64,000 nucleotides of DNA from Chersky-840 sp963810195. GTDB taxonomy: Bacteria > Actinomycetota > Acidimicrobiia > Acidimicrobiales > UBA8190. Positions 11,166-19,793 of this stretch are shown here, in pieces. Position numbers and translations under genes: made by a program. A model generated the notes under the pieces. The model saw only the letters and a program-made list of their open reading frames with translations. It was not told the origin of the DNA and searched no databases. Position 1 is the first letter of the stretch. Each line of letters starts with the position of its first letter. The stretch is taken from the NCBI GenBank assembly GCA_963810195.1, contig CAWEMO010000005.1:62001-126000 (forward strand), given 5' to 3'.

Positions 11166-11789
11166 GCGACCGTTACGACGACCCCGAGTTCCCCGGCGCG
11201 TCGGGAGGCGGTCGGGGTGGCGGCGACGATCACGACCCGTCCGGGCCCGAAGCGCCCTCGGGCTGGCTGCGCGGCGTCGGGGTCGTGGCGGTCGCCGTCG
11301 TCATCGGGGTGCTGGTGTTGCCCTCCGCCACGCGTGCGCCGTTGCACGTGACCACGGCGGCGCAGTCCTCGGCCACCACGACGGCGCCCCCCGCCACCAC
11401 GCCGAGCTCCACGACGACGACGGTCGCCACCATCGTGCCCGGGTCTTCGACGATCCACGTCCTGGTGGCGAACGGCACCACCATCACCGGCCTCGCGGCG
11501 GGGGCCAGCGCGTACCTCCGGACAGCGGGGATTCTCCACGCTGACGCCGACCAACGCCACCACCAAGGTGGCGGCGACCCAGGTCTACACGGTGTCGGGC
11601 CCGCAGGGCTCGGCCACGACGGTGGCCGGCGCGCTCGGGCTGCCCTCGAGCGCCGTGCAGCCGGCCACCGCGGTCGCCCCGGTGCCGAGTGCGGCGGGGG
11701 CCACCATCGTCGTCATCGCCGGCGCCGATCTCGCCCGGTTGGCGCCTTCTGGGTCCACCACGTCCTCGACTGGCGCCACGCCCGGCTGA
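11162..11789 (+). CDS. Membrane-anchored LytR_C-domain protein with a frame break
   Basis: A short acidic Gly-rich cytoplasmic tail is followed by one transmembrane helix (about residues 40-58, VVAVAVVIGVLVLP), a Ser/Thr-rich extracellular linker, and a LytR_C-type domain (IHVLVANGTTITGLAAGAS). The domain continues in another frame from about 11532 (FSTLTPTNATTK onward) to the stop at 11789. One surplus base near 11531 (GGGGATTCTCC) explains the switch. LytR_C domains occur at the cell wall, often fused to LCP enzymes; no LCP catalytic domain is present, so the role is unclear. Confidence 0.8.
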
Positions 11790-11861
11790 CGGGGCGCGTC
11801 GCGCCCGTGGGAGACGACACCGCGCCCGGGGCCCGGCGCACCGGCCCCGCCGCCGGTTCCG

Positions 11862-12644
11862 GTGACGCGCTGGGACCGCTGGCGGCACTGGCGCAGGACC
11901 CGGGCGCCGAGCGCGGTGCTGACCGATTTCGACGGGACGCTCGCACCCATCGTCCCGGACCCCGCCACCGCCTATCCCCTCCCCGACGCGCCCGGGGTGC
12001 TGGCCGCCCTGACGCAGACGTTCGCGGTGGTGGCTGTGGTCTCGGGCCGGCCGGCGTCGTTCCTGGCCGACCGCCTGGCGGCCGCGGGCCCGGCGCTGCG
12101 CCTCTACGGCGCCTACGGCCTCGAGTGGGTCGAGGACGGCACGCTGCACCACGCCCCGGAGGCCGAGCCGTGGCGGGCTGCGGTGGCCGAGGTGGTGGAG
12201 GCCGCAGAGTCGGAGTTCGGGGGCGAGGCGGTGGGGATCGAGGACAAGGGCTGCTCGGTCACGGTGCACTGGCGCCAGGCGCCCGAACAGGCCGGGCGCG
12301 CCCGGGAGTTCGCACACCGGTGGTCGCGACGGACCGGGCTCGTCCTCCAGCCCGGTCGGATGGCGGTCGAGTTCCGCCCCCCGGTCGACATCGACAAGGG
12401 GGTGGTGGTTGAGCGGCTGGCCCGGGGGTGCGCCGCGGCGTGCTTCGCCGGCGACGACGCGGGGGACCTTCCGGCCTTCGCCGCCCTCGACCGGCTGTCT
12501 GTGGGGGGCATGCGCACTGTGCGCATCGCGGTGGCCGACGAGGAGACACCGCCCGAGCTCGCCGCCGCCGCCGACATCGTGACGGCCGGGCCCGCCGAGG
12601 CCCTGGCCCTGCTGCAAGAGCTGGCCACCCGCGCCCGGCGGTGA
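11862..12644 (+). CDS. otsB: Trehalose-6-phosphate phosphatase
   Basis: Dephosphorylates trehalose 6-phosphate to trehalose. HAD motif I is DFDGTLAP (Asp nucleophile and acid/base), motif II is VVSGR, the Lys is in DIDKG, and the acidic motif is FAGDDAGD. 260 residues, normal size. The GTG start at 11862 gives a short basic Trp-rich N-terminus (RWDRWRHWRR). Convergent with otsA 37 bp away, so the two halves of the OtsAB pathway face each other instead of forming an operon. Confidence 0.93.
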   Translation: MTRWDRWRHWRRTRAPSAVLTDFDGTLAPIVPDPATAYPLPDAPGVLAALTQTFAVVAVVSGRPASFLADRLAAAGPALRLYGAYGLEWVEDGTLHHAPEAEPWRAAVAEVVEAAESEFGGEAVGIEDKGCSVTVHWRQAPEQAGRAREFAHRWSRRTGLVLQPGRMAVEFRPPVDIDKGVVVERLARGCAAACFAGDDAGDLPAFAALDRLSVGGMRTVRIAVADEETPPELAAAADIVTAGPAEALALLQELATRARR

Positions 12645-12681
12645 CGGCGCCCGGGACCGGTCCCGGAGACGGCCGGCGGGG

Positions 12682-14073
12682 TCAGCCCGGGACGGCTGCG
12701 GCGAGCTGGTCGGCGAGCCAGTCCCCGGGTTTGCGCAACGAGACCAGGTCGCGCAGCGCCTCGGCCCGTCGGGCCCGCTCGTCACCCGGCATGTCGAGCG
12801 CCTGGAGGAGCACCGCCGCCGTGCCGGTCACGTCGAAGGGGTTGATCTCGAGCGCGGCGCCGTGCAACTCGGCGAAGGCCCCCGCGTCACACGACAGGGC
12901 CAGGACGCCGTCGGTCGTGTTGACGATGGGGCCCTCTTTGGCGACGAGGTTGAGCCCGTCGCGAAGCGGGTTCACGAGCAGCACGTCGTAGCGCATCAGG
13001 GCGGCGATCGACCTCCCCGGGTCGTCGGCCACGTCGAGGATGACCGGCGCCCAGTCGTCGGTGCCCCACGTGTCGTTCACCCGCCGCGCCGCCTGCTCGA
13101 CCTCGGCTCCGTACGCGAGGTACTCCGGCAGCGACGAGCGCGACGCGTAGGCGAGGGCCAGCAACACGACCTCGCCGCGCAGCTCGGGCCGCATGCGCAG
13201 CATCTCGTCGAACGCCCAGAACCCGCGCAGCAAGTTCTTGGCGGGCTCGATCCGGTCGACGCGCAGGATCATGCGCCGGCCCCCCAGGAGCTCTTCGAGG
13301 CGCCCGCCCGCCGCCACGCACTGCGCCGAGGCGGCCTGCTCGACCAGGTGGTCGGTGTCCGGGGTCAGCGGCGACACGAAGGTGTAGCCCGGGTCGACAC
13401 CCATGTCGTCGCAACAGGCCCGGAACGACGCCTCCCAGCGCACCGTGTGGAACCCGCACACGGTGGCGCCCGCCATCCCCTTGAGCACCCCGCGGGCCAC
13501 CGCCGAGGGCAGCACCCGCAGCGTGTCGGGGCTGGCGAAGGGGGTGTGGGTGAAATGGACGGTGCGGAGGTCGGGCCTCTTGTCGGCGAGCACCCCGGGG
13601 AGGAGGCTCAGGTGGTAGTCCTGGACGAGGACCGTCGCCCCTTCCGACGCGGCGGCGTCGACCACCGCCGCGAACAGCTCGTTGAACTCGCGATAGGCCT
13701 CCCACGCCCGGGCCCAATGGTGGTCGAAGCGGGGTCGCCGGGCCAGGTCGAACAGGTGGTGGTGCAAGAACCACAACGTGGAGTTCGACACGACGTCGTA
13801 GGCCATGCGGTAGACGTCCCGGTCGGGTTGCACCGTGAGCAGATGCAGCCCGCGTTCGGTCATGAGGCCTTCGGTCGTCGCCATGCGATCGGCGTCGGAC
13901 ATGGCGCACGACACCCAGGTCGCCCCGCTCCCCTCGAGCTGGGGGTGCAGCGCGGCGGCGAGCCCGCCGGCGGATCCGGCGGGCACGGGCCGGCCGGCTC
14001 CGTCCAACGCGAAGGACAGGGGGCCTCGGTTCGAGACGATGACCAGGTCCGCTTTCACGGGCAACCGACCCAT
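12682..14073 (-). CDS. otsA: Alpha,alpha-trehalose-phosphate synthase (UDP/GDP-forming)
   Basis: GT20 enzyme joining UDP-glucose (or GDP-glucose) and glucose 6-phosphate to give trehalose 6-phosphate. The protein opens VSNRGPLSF with a GG loop in SAGGLAAAL. It has the family motifs VQDYHLSLLP, HFTHTPFAS, RVDRIEPAKN and VNPLRDGLNLVAKE. ATG 14073 starts MGRLPVKADLVIVSNRG. The open frame continues upstream but has no family similarity there. 463 residues. Divergent from glycerate kinase (56 bp apart), so a shared bidirectional promoter region is likely. Confidence 0.95.
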   Translation of the reverse strand: MGRLPVKADLVIVSNRGPLSFALDGAGRPVPAGSAGGLAAALHPQLEGSGATWVSCAMSDADRMATTEGLMTERGLHLLTVQPDRDVYRMAYDVVSNSTLWFLHHHLFDLARRPRFDHHWARAWEAYREFNELFAAVVDAAASEGATVLVQDYHLSLLPGVLADKRPDLRTVHFTHTPFASPDTLRVLPSAVARGVLKGMAGATVCGFHTVRWEASFRACCDDMGVDPGYTFVSPLTPDTDHLVEQAASAQCVAAGGRLEELLGGRRMILRVDRIEPAKNLLRGFWAFDEMLRMRPELRGEVVLLALAYASRSSLPEYLAYGAEVEQAARRVNDTWGTDDWAPVILDVADDPGRSIAALMRYDVLLVNPLRDGLNLVAKEGPIVNTTDGVLALSCDAGAFAELHGAALEINPFDVTGTAAVLLQALDMPGDERARRAEALRDLVSLRKPGDWLADQLAAAVPG

Positions 14074-14128
14074 CTCATACCCCGACGACCCTACCCCCCG
14101 CCTGCACGGCACACTCCGACGAGCCACC

Positions 14129-15238
14129 ATGGCCCCTGTGCCCGACGACGCAGCGGTGCCCGACCACGATTCGCGCCCGCCCTCGGTGCTGGCCGCCCCC
14201 GACGCCTTCAAGGGGACCGCCGGCGCGCCGGTGCTGGCCGCCGCGATCGGACGCGGTGCCCGGCGGGCCGGTTGGGACTGCGACCCGTGCCCCCTGTCGG
14301 ACGGGGGGGAGGGCTTCGCCGACGTCCTGGCCCAGCGGCGCGCCCCGGGGGCCGTGCCGACGGGCTCGTGGCAGCGGACCCGGGTGACCGGTCCCCTGGG
14401 GGAGCCCGTGGTCGCCTCGTGGTGGATGGGCGAGGGCGTGGCCGTGGTGGAGTCGGCGGCCGCCTCGGGCCTCCCGCTCGCCGGGGGTGCGGCGGGCAAC
14501 GACCCGCTGCGCGCCAGCACCCGGGGCACGGGCGAGCTCGTGGTGGCGGCGGTCTCGGCCGGCGCCCGGCGGGTGCTCGTGGGCGTGGGTGGCTCGGCCA
14601 CCACCGACGGGGGTCGGGGCGCCCTCGAGGCCATCGAGGCGGCCGGCGGCCTGGGGGGGACCGAGGTGGTCGTGGCCTGTGACGTCGAGACCCGGTTCGT
14701 CGACGCCGCCGAGCAGTTCGGGCCCCAGAAGGGGGCCACCGCGGCCCAGGTCCTCGAGCTCCGGGATCGCCTGGCCACCTTCGCCGTCCGCCTCCGGGAC
14801 CGTTACGGCGTCGACGTCACCGCCATCGCCGGCTCGGGCGCGGCGGGGGGCCTCGCCGGCGGGCTGGCGGCCGTCGGCGCCCGGCTCGTGCCCGGCTTCG
14901 GGGTGGTGGCGGAGTCCGTGGGGTTCTCCGACCGCCTCTCGCGGGCCCGCTTCGTGGTCACCGGGGAAGGTCGCCTCGACGCGTCCTCGTGGTCCGGGAA
15001 GGTGGTTGGGGCTGTGGTGCGTGCCGCCGGGCGCGTCGGCGTGCCGGTGCTCGTCGTGGCCGGGGCCGTGGGGCCCGGTGGGATCGACCCCGAGGCCATG
15101 GGCCCTGACGTGGAGGTCCGCAGCCTGGTGGACCTCTTCGGCGAGGCGCAGGCCCTGAGCGATCCCGCCCGTTGCGTGGAGGAGGTCGTGGCCGGTGCCC
15201 TCGCCGGGCGCGCCGACGGGGAGGGAGCGCTCCCTTGA
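14129..15238 (+). CDS. Glycerate kinase (GK-II/GlxK family)
   Basis: Phosphorylates D-glycerate, giving 2- or 3-phosphoglycerate by family. The start APDAFKGT, the substrate loop PLSDGGEGF, ESAAASGLPL, the nucleotide region GVGGSATTDGG and FGPQKGA are hallmarks of PF02595. The tail FVVTGEGRLDASSWSGK is also conserved. 369 residues. The ATG at 14129 was chosen because upstream sequence belongs to the divergent otsA promoter. Between otsA and gpgS it may link glycerate to osmolyte synthesis, which is inference. Confidence 0.92.
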   Translation: MAPVPDDAAVPDHDSRPPSVLAAPDAFKGTAGAPVLAAAIGRGARRAGWDCDPCPLSDGGEGFADVLAQRRAPGAVPTGSWQRTRVTGPLGEPVVASWWMGEGVAVVESAAASGLPLAGGAAGNDPLRASTRGTGELVVAAVSAGARRVLVGVGGSATTDGGRGALEAIEAAGGLGGTEVVVACDVETRFVDAAEQFGPQKGATAAQVLELRDRLATFAVRLRDRYGVDVTAIAGSGAAGGLAGGLAAVGARLVPGFGVVAESVGFSDRLSRARFVVTGEGRLDASSWSGKVVGAVVRAAGRVGVPVLVVAGAVGPGGIDPEAMGPDVEVRSLVDLFGEAQALSDPARCVEEVVAGALAGRADGEGALP

Positions 15239-15267
15239 CAGGTATGTGAGTGATTACTAACTTACTC
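15235..15267 (+). promoter_or_regulatory. tetR promoter with overlapping operator-like inverted repeat
   Basis: A TTGACA -35 hexamer (15235-15240), a 17-bp spacer and TAACTT (15258-15263) place transcription start near 15270, at the tetR GTG itself, so the mRNA may be leaderless. Inside the spacer and -10 lies the imperfect inverted repeat 15248-15267 with arms GAGTGA and TTACTC. It contains AGTGATTACTA (15249-15259), also found inverted at the efflux gene start. Confidence 0.55.
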
Positions 15268-15269
15268 TC

Positions 15270-15863
15270 GTGATGATGACACCGACGAAGGGTGCAGGGG
15301 CGTTGCGCCAGACTGCGGACGAGCGCCGCACCACCGTCTTGCGGGCGGCCATGGCCGAGTTCGCCAAGGGCGGCTACGCCGGGACCTCGACCGAGGCCAT
15401 CGCGGTGCGCGCCGAGATCTCCCAGCCCTACCTGTTCCGGCTCTTCGGGACCAAGCGGGACCTGTTCATCGCCACCATGTCCGTGATGTACGACCGCATC
15501 GAGTCGACGTTCCGGCAGGCGGCGGAGGGCCTGTCGGGCATCGAGGCCATGGCCGCCATGGGCGAGGCCTACAAGGTGCTGCTCGGGGAGCGTGACCTCC
15601 TGCTGGTGCAGCTCCATGCCTTCGCCGCCTCCGAGGACGAGGAGATCCGCCGAGCCGCGCGGGAGGGGTTCCGTCGGCTGTGGGCCGTGGTCTCGGAGCT
15701 GACCGGCCTCCCCGACGAGGACGTCCGGGCCTTCTACGCCCAGGGCATGCTGCTCAACGTGGTGGCCGCCATCGACGCCGCCGCCCTGGACGAGTCCTGG
15801 GTCCGGGCTTGTCAGGTCGAGCCCGAGCTGTTCTTCGCCCACCGGGCGACCCCCACCTCCTGA
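15270..15863 (+). CDS. TetR-family transcriptional regulator
   Basis: 197 residues. The N-terminal helix-turn-helix (about 16-62) reads RRTTVLRAAMAEFAKGGYAG, TSTEAIAVRAEISQPYLFRL, FGTKRDLFIA, typical TetR sequence. The C-terminal ligand domain is not recognisable to a specific inducer. Alternative starts are ATG 15273 and 15276. It lies 31 bp before the DHA2 efflux gene on the same strand and probably represses itself and that gene through the AGTNATTACT-like sites. Confidence 0.92.
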   Translation: MMMTPTKGAGALRQTADERRTTVLRAAMAEFAKGGYAGTSTEAIAVRAEISQPYLFRLFGTKRDLFIATMSVMYDRIESTFRQAAEGLSGIEAMAAMGEAYKVLLGERDLLLVQLHAFAASEDEEIRRAAREGFRRLWAVVSELTGLPDEDVRAFYAQGMLLNVVAAIDAAALDESWVRACQVEPELFFAHRATPTS

Positions 15864-15894
15864 CCTACCCGATACGCCCCGAGAGGAGACAACC

Positions 15895-17475
15895 GTGCCG
15901 ACGCAAGATAGTAATCAATCACTAGCTATAGCTCCCGGCCCGTCGGCGAGGGCCGGTGGCGCTCCCCGGGCGAGCGCGTCGTGGGCGGTGGTCATCACCT
16001 CCCTGGCCCTGTTCATGGCGACGCTGGACAACCTCGTGGTGACCACGGCGCTGCCGGTGATCCGTCGCCACCTCCACGCCGGGCTGGCCGGGCTCGAGTG
16101 GACGGTCAACGCCTACACGCTCACCTTCGCCGTGCTGCTGCTCACCGGGGCCGCCCTCGGCGACCGCTTCGGGAGGCGCCGGATGTTCCTCGCCGGCCTC
16201 GTCATCTTCACCACCGCCTCGGCCGCCGCCGCGTTGTCGCCGTCGGTGGGCTGGCTGGTCACGGCACGCGCCGTGCAGGGCGCCGGTGGGGCGCTCATCA
16301 TGCCCCTGTCGCTGACCCTGCTCTCGGCCGCGGTGCGGCCCGAGCGGAGGAACGAGGCGCTGGGCGTGTGGGGCGCCATCGGCGGCGTGGCGGTGGCGGC
16401 GGGGCCCCTCGTGGGCGGGGCGGTCACGAGCGGATGGTCGTGGCAGTCGATCTTCTGGATCAACGTCCCGGTGGGGATCGTGCTGGTGGTGCTGGCGCGG
16501 TGGCGCCTGGCCGAGTCCACGGGCCCCCGTCAGCCCCTCGACCTCGGCGGCGTGGCGCTCGCCACCACCGGCCTCCTCGGCACCGTGCTCGGCCTGGTGC
16601 GGGCCGACACCCACGGATGGACGAGCGCCGGGGTGCTGAGCTCGTTCGCCGTCGGCGCCGTGGGCCTGGCCGGATTCGTGGCGTGGGAGCTGCGCAGTGC
16701 GCATCCCATGTTGCCGTTGCGCCTCTTCCGGAGCCGTTCCTTCGCGGCGATCAACGTGATGGCGCTGTTCATGAGCTTCGGCATGTTCGGCTCCATCTTC
16801 TTCCTGTCGCAGTTCCTCCAGGTCGTCCAGCACTACTCGCCCCTCGAGGCCGGGCTACGGGTGTTGCCCTGGACGGGCATGCCCATGCTGGTGGCTCCCC
16901 TGGCGGCGGCCCTGGCCCAGCGCTTCGGCGGACGGCCCGTGCTCGCCACCGGGCTCGGCCTGCAGGCGCTCGGACTGTCGTGGCTCGCCCTGGAGGCGAC
17001 CCCGACCTTGAGCTACGCGCGCCTGTGGCTCCCGTTCGCGGTGTCGGGCGTGGGCATGGCCCTGTTCTTCGTCCCGCTGGCGTCGGTCGTGCTGTCCTCG
17101 GTGCGCACCGAGCACGAAGGGGTGGCATCGGGCGCCAACAGCGCCTTCCGGGAGGTCGGCGGCGTGCTCGGGATCGCGGTGCTGGGAGCGGTGTTCTCGT
17201 CCCGGGGTGGCTACAGCAGCGGCGCCGCCTACGTCTCGGGGCTCGTCCCCGCCGTGTGGGTGGGTGTCTGCGTGGTGGGTGCCGGCGCGCTCGTGGCCTT
17301 CTTGCTGCCCCGACGGGCGGCGGCGCGCGCCGGTTCCGCACCCCGCGTCCGGGGAGTCCGCGAACAAGGCAGCATGCGCCGCCGGGTCGACACCCAGCTG
17401 CCTCTGCCGGTCCGAGCGCCGGTCCCCGAGCCGGTTCCGGTCCCGGTGCGGGTACCCGAGCTTCCCTGCGCCTAG
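15895..17475 (+). CDS. MFS transporter, DHA2 (EmrB/QacA-type, 14-helix) drug:proton antiporter
   Basis: Integral membrane exporter. The DHA2 signatures are visible: LDNLVVTTALPVI in helix 1, GDRFGRRRMFLAG as motif A, ARAVQGAGGALIMPLSL, and GPLVGGAV as motif C. About 14 hydrophobic segments span residues 28-480. The GTG start at 15895 has GAGAGGAGA at 15881-15889. The last 35 residues are an unusual Pro/Val-rich tail (PVPEPVPVPVRVPELP). Substrate unknown. Probably controlled by the adjacent TetR protein. Confidence 0.93.
   Translation: MPTQDSNQSLAIAPGPSARAGGAPRASASWAVVITSLALFMATLDNLVVTTALPVIRRHLHAGLAGLEWTVNAYTLTFAVLLLTGAALGDRFGRRRMFLAGLVIFTTASAAAALSPSVGWLVTARAVQGAGGALIMPLSLTLLSAAVRPERRNEALGVWGAIGGVAVAAGPLVGGAVTSGWSWQSIFWINVPVGIVLVVLARWRLAESTGPRQPLDLGGVALATTGLLGTVLGLVRADTHGWTSAGVLSSFAVGAVGLAGFVAWELRSAHPMLPLRLFRSRSFAAINVMALFMSFGMFGSIFFLSQFLQVVQHYSPLEAGLRVLPWTGMPMLVAPLAAALAQRFGGRPVLATGLGLQALGLSWLALEATPTLSYARLWLPFAVSGVGMALFFVPLASVVLSSVRTEHEGVASGANSAFREVGGVLGIAVLGAVFSSRGGYSSGAAYVSGLVPAVWVGVCVVGAGALVAFLLPRRAAARAGSAPRVRGVREQGSMRRRVDTQLPLPVRAPVPEPVPVPVRVPELPCA
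15909..15924 (+). promoter_or_regulatory. Candidate TetR operator at the start of the efflux gene
   Basis: TAGTAATCAATCACTA is a 16-bp near-palindrome (TAGTnATnnATnACTA). Its TAGTAATCA also occurs inverted in the tetR promoter at 15251-15259. It falls within the first ten codons of the annotated efflux gene, in an AT-rich patch unlike the surrounding DNA. Confidence 0.5.
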
Positions 17476-18283
17476 CCCTGGGGCTCGTTGCGGTGGGCCG
17501 GGGTGACCCCGGCCCGCCGCAACGCCGTGCCCAGCACGTCGGTGGCCTGAGGTCGCAGCTCGGCGAGCGGTCGGTTGCGGTGGATGCGCACGCCCAGGTC
17601 CACCTGGGCCACCTGCTCGACTCCGAAGCGCTCGGCCACGTCGACGAGCAGCGCGAGCTCCACGCCGTAGCCGGGGGCGAGCCCGGTCTTGTCGAGGACC
17701 GTCCTGGGCGCGGCGGTCTCTCCGGCCAGGGGTTGACGTACCTCGGCGAGGTGCGGGAACAGCAGGTCGATCACGGGCCGGGCCACGAGCTCGGTGACGC
17801 GGCCCCCGGCCGACTCCTCCCCGTGCAGCGGACGCTCGTAGAACCCCTTGACGAGGGCCACGTCGGGCCGACCCGGGCCCGAGTCGCCGAGCAAGGGCCC
17901 CAGGAGGCCGGTCACGTAGTGGGGGCCGAAGTTCCGGACATCCGCGTCCAAGAAGACCAGGAGCTCCGCGTCGGTCTCCTCGAGGGCCACCGCCATGGCC
18001 TGGCCCTTTCCTCCCCCGACGGTGTGGGCCGCGACGACCCGGGCACCGGCCCGGCGGGCCACGGCCGCGGTGTCGTCGACCGACCCGTCGTCGACGACCA
18101 CGATCTCGTCGACGAGGTCGGCCCCCCCGCCGGACCGGGTGAGCGCGCCCCGCACACTGGCCACGATCCGGCCCACGGTGGCGGCCTCGTTCCGCGCCGG
18201 CAGGCACACGGCCACCCGCCGCCCACGGCGCGCGCCGCGACCAGGGCCGGGACCCCGAAGTCCCGGTGGTGGAAGCTACGCAC
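17472..18283 (-). CDS. gpgS: Glucosyl-3-phosphoglycerate synthase (GT81), with a frame break
   Basis: Transfers glucose from an NDP-glucose to 3-phosphoglycerate, the first step to glucosylglycerate or methylglucose polysaccharides. The main frame from about 18215 has the GT-A core: VVDDGSVDDT, GGGKGQAMA, FLDADVRNFGPHY, KGFYERPL, GGRVTELVARP and LAPGYGVELALLVDV, which is diagnostic of GpgS. The family N-terminus (RSFHHRDFGVPALVAAR) lies in a second frame from GTG 18283. One missing G in a G run near 18222-18226 would join them as AVGRRVAVCLPARNE. Like four other genes here, the break is probably a sequence error. Neighbours otsA, otsB and glycerate kinase fit osmolyte metabolism. Confidence 0.88.
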
Positions 18284-18330
18284 GGCGGCGCCACCGGCCG
18301 CAGAAGGTCCAGAACCCACACCCCGATCTT

Positions 18331-18375
18331 CCCCCATCGGGGGCCTCCCCTCCCATCCCCCATCGGGGGCTCGCC
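18331..18375. repeat. Cluster of short GC hairpins, two copies of C5-ATC-G5
   Basis: CCCCCATCGGGGG occurs at 18331-18343 and again at 18357-18369, each able to form a 5-bp stem with a 3-nt loop. The second is followed by GGGGGCTCGCCCCC, a further hairpin with a CTCG loop (about 18365-18378). They lie between the divergent gpgS and riboswitch transcripts. They may be a small repeat family or an RNA stop signal. No T tract follows. Confidence 0.5.
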
Positions 18376-18415
18376 CCCCAGCACCCGGTGCATTGACGGG
18401 ACGGGTCGGTTTCGT

Positions 18416-18530
18416 CCACCATGGAGGGATCATCCAGAGCGGCTGAGGGACGGGCCCTGTGACGCCGCGGCAACCAGCGCATCCGCCAATCAGGTGGACG
18501 CAAGGTGCCAATGCCCGACCGATGTGGAGG
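18416..18530 (+). ncRNA. S-adenosylmethionine riboswitch (SAM-I/SAM-IV clan) upstream of the thrC-like gene
   Basis: Core landmarks appear in order: CATCCAGAGCGGC, TGAGGGACGGGCCC, GACGCCGCGGCAACC, then AAGGTGCCAATGCCCGACC. P3 is well formed: GCG(cat)CCGCC at 18477-18487 pairs with GGTGGaCGC at 18493-18501. A plausible P1 pairs 18416-18422 (CCACCAT, one bulge) with ATGTGG at 18522-18527. That strand overlaps the GGAGG ribosome site (18526-18530) before GTG 18537, so SAM binding could block translation directly. Whether it is SAM-I or SAM-IV needs a covariance model; actinobacteria favour SAM-IV. Confidence 0.85.
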
Positions 18531-18536
18531 TGTGTC

Positions 18537-19793
18537 GTGGATTTCGTCACCGGACTTCGCTGCCGGGAATGCGCGCGGGCCTATCCGGCCGAGGCGTTGC
18601 ACGTCTGTGACTACTGCTTCGGGCCCCTCGAGGTCGCCTACGACTACGAGGCCCTGCGCGGCACCGTCACCCGGGACCTGATCGCGAGCGGTCCCCAGAC
18701 GATCTGGCGCTATGCCCCGCTGCTGCCGGTGTGGGACCCGGCGCCGATCGACCTGGGCACGGGATGCACCCCCCTGGTCAGGGCCGACCGCCTCGCCGCC
18801 GAGCTGGGGCTCGGCGAGCTGTGGGTCAAGAACGACACGGCCAATCCCACGGGCTCGTTCAAGGACCGCGTGGTGTCGGTGGCGCTGACCAAGGCGCGCC
18901 AGCTCGGGTTCAAGGTGGCCGCCTGCGCGTCCACGGGCAACCTCGCGAACTCCGTGGCGGCCCACGCGGCGAGAGCGGGCATGGTGTCGGTGGTGTTCAT
19001 CCCGAGCGACCTCGAGGTGGCCAAGGTCGTGACGACGGCGGTCTACGGCGGGCACGTGGTGGCGGTCGAGGGCACCTACGACGACGTCAACCGGTTGTGC
19101 GCCGAGCTCACGAGCGAGCTCCCTTCGTGGGCGTTCGTGAACGTCAACGTCAGGACGTACTACGCCGAGGGGTCCAAGACCCTCGCCTTCGAGGTGGCCG
19201 AGCAACTGGGATGGCAGGCTCCGGACCACGTGATCGTGCCCGTGGGGTCGGGCAGCCAGCTCACCAAGGTGGCGAAGGGCTTCTCCGAGCTCCACGCCGT
19301 GGGACTGCTCGACGACGAGCCCCACGTACGGGTGTCGGGTGCCCAGGCCGAGGGGTGCTCGCCGGTGGCCACGGCCTTCGCCGAGGGCACCGACGCCATC
19401 CGGCCGGTCAAGCCGCACACCATCGCCAAGTCCCTGGCCATCGGGAACCCGGCCGACGGGTGGTACGCGCTCGAGACGGTGCGCAACAGCGGCGGGTCCT
19501 TCGCGGCGGTGACCGACGACGAGATCCTCGACGGCATCCGCCTCCTGGCCCGGACCGAGGGGATCTTCGCCGAGACGGCCGGGGGCGTCACCATCGCCAC
19601 GCTGGCCCAGCTGGCCGCCCGGGGCGTGGTGCGGCGCGACGAGCGGGTCGTGGCGTACGTCACCGGGCACGGGCTCAAGACCGTCGAAGCCCTGGTGGAC
19701 ACGGCGGGGCCCACCGCCACCATCGCCCCTACCCTCGAGGCGTTCCACGAGGCGGTTGTCGTCGACGCCGCGGCCGACGGGAGCGGGTCATGA
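18537..19793 (+). CDS. thrC: Threonine-synthase-like PLP enzyme under SAM riboswitch control
   Basis: 418 residues, fold type II PLP enzyme. An N-terminal Cys pair motif (LRCRECARAYP, HVCDYCFGPL) precedes the catalytic domain. The PLP lysine is in NPTGSFKDR, and the phosphate-binding and Ser/Gly regions CASTGNLANSVAAHA and PVGSGSQLTK follow. By family it converts O-phosphohomoserine to threonine. GTG 18537 is preferred because GGAGG lies six bases upstream. Two contextual features suggest another or additional role: the SAM riboswitch, normally on methionine genes, and the following MoaD/ThiS-like carrier, which overlaps by 4 bp. O-phosphohomoserine is also the acceptor in direct homocysteine synthesis, so it may be a homocysteine synthase. 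That is inference; threonine synthase remains the default. Confidence 0.85.
   Translation: MDFVTGLRCRECARAYPAEALHVCDYCFGPLEVAYDYEALRGTVTRDLIASGPQTIWRYAPLLPVWDPAPIDLGTGCTPLVRADRLAAELGLGELWVKNDTANPTGSFKDRVVSVALTKARQLGFKVAACASTGNLANSVAAHAARAGMVSVVFIPSDLEVAKVVTTAVYGGHVVAVEGTYDDVNRLCAELTSELPSWAFVNVNVRTYYAEGSKTLAFEVAEQLGWQAPDHVIVPVGSGSQLTKVAKGFSELHAVGLLDDEPHVRVSGAQAEGCSPVATAFAEGTDAIRPVKPHTIAKSLAIGNPADGWYALETVRNSGGSFAAVTDDEILDGIRLLARTEGIFAETAGGVTIATLAQLAARGVVRRDERVVAYVTGHGLKTVEALVDTAGPTATIAPTLEAFHEAVVVDAAADGSGS

Noticed and set aside
14074..14778. Upstream extension of otsA
   Set aside because: Overlaps glycerate kinase on the other strand and lacks OtsA similarity before residue M of MGRLPVKAD.
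15981..18446. 821-codon frame over the MFS gene and gpgS
   Set aside because: Out of frame with the efflux gene and antisense to gpgS; composition is that of a shifted membrane protein.
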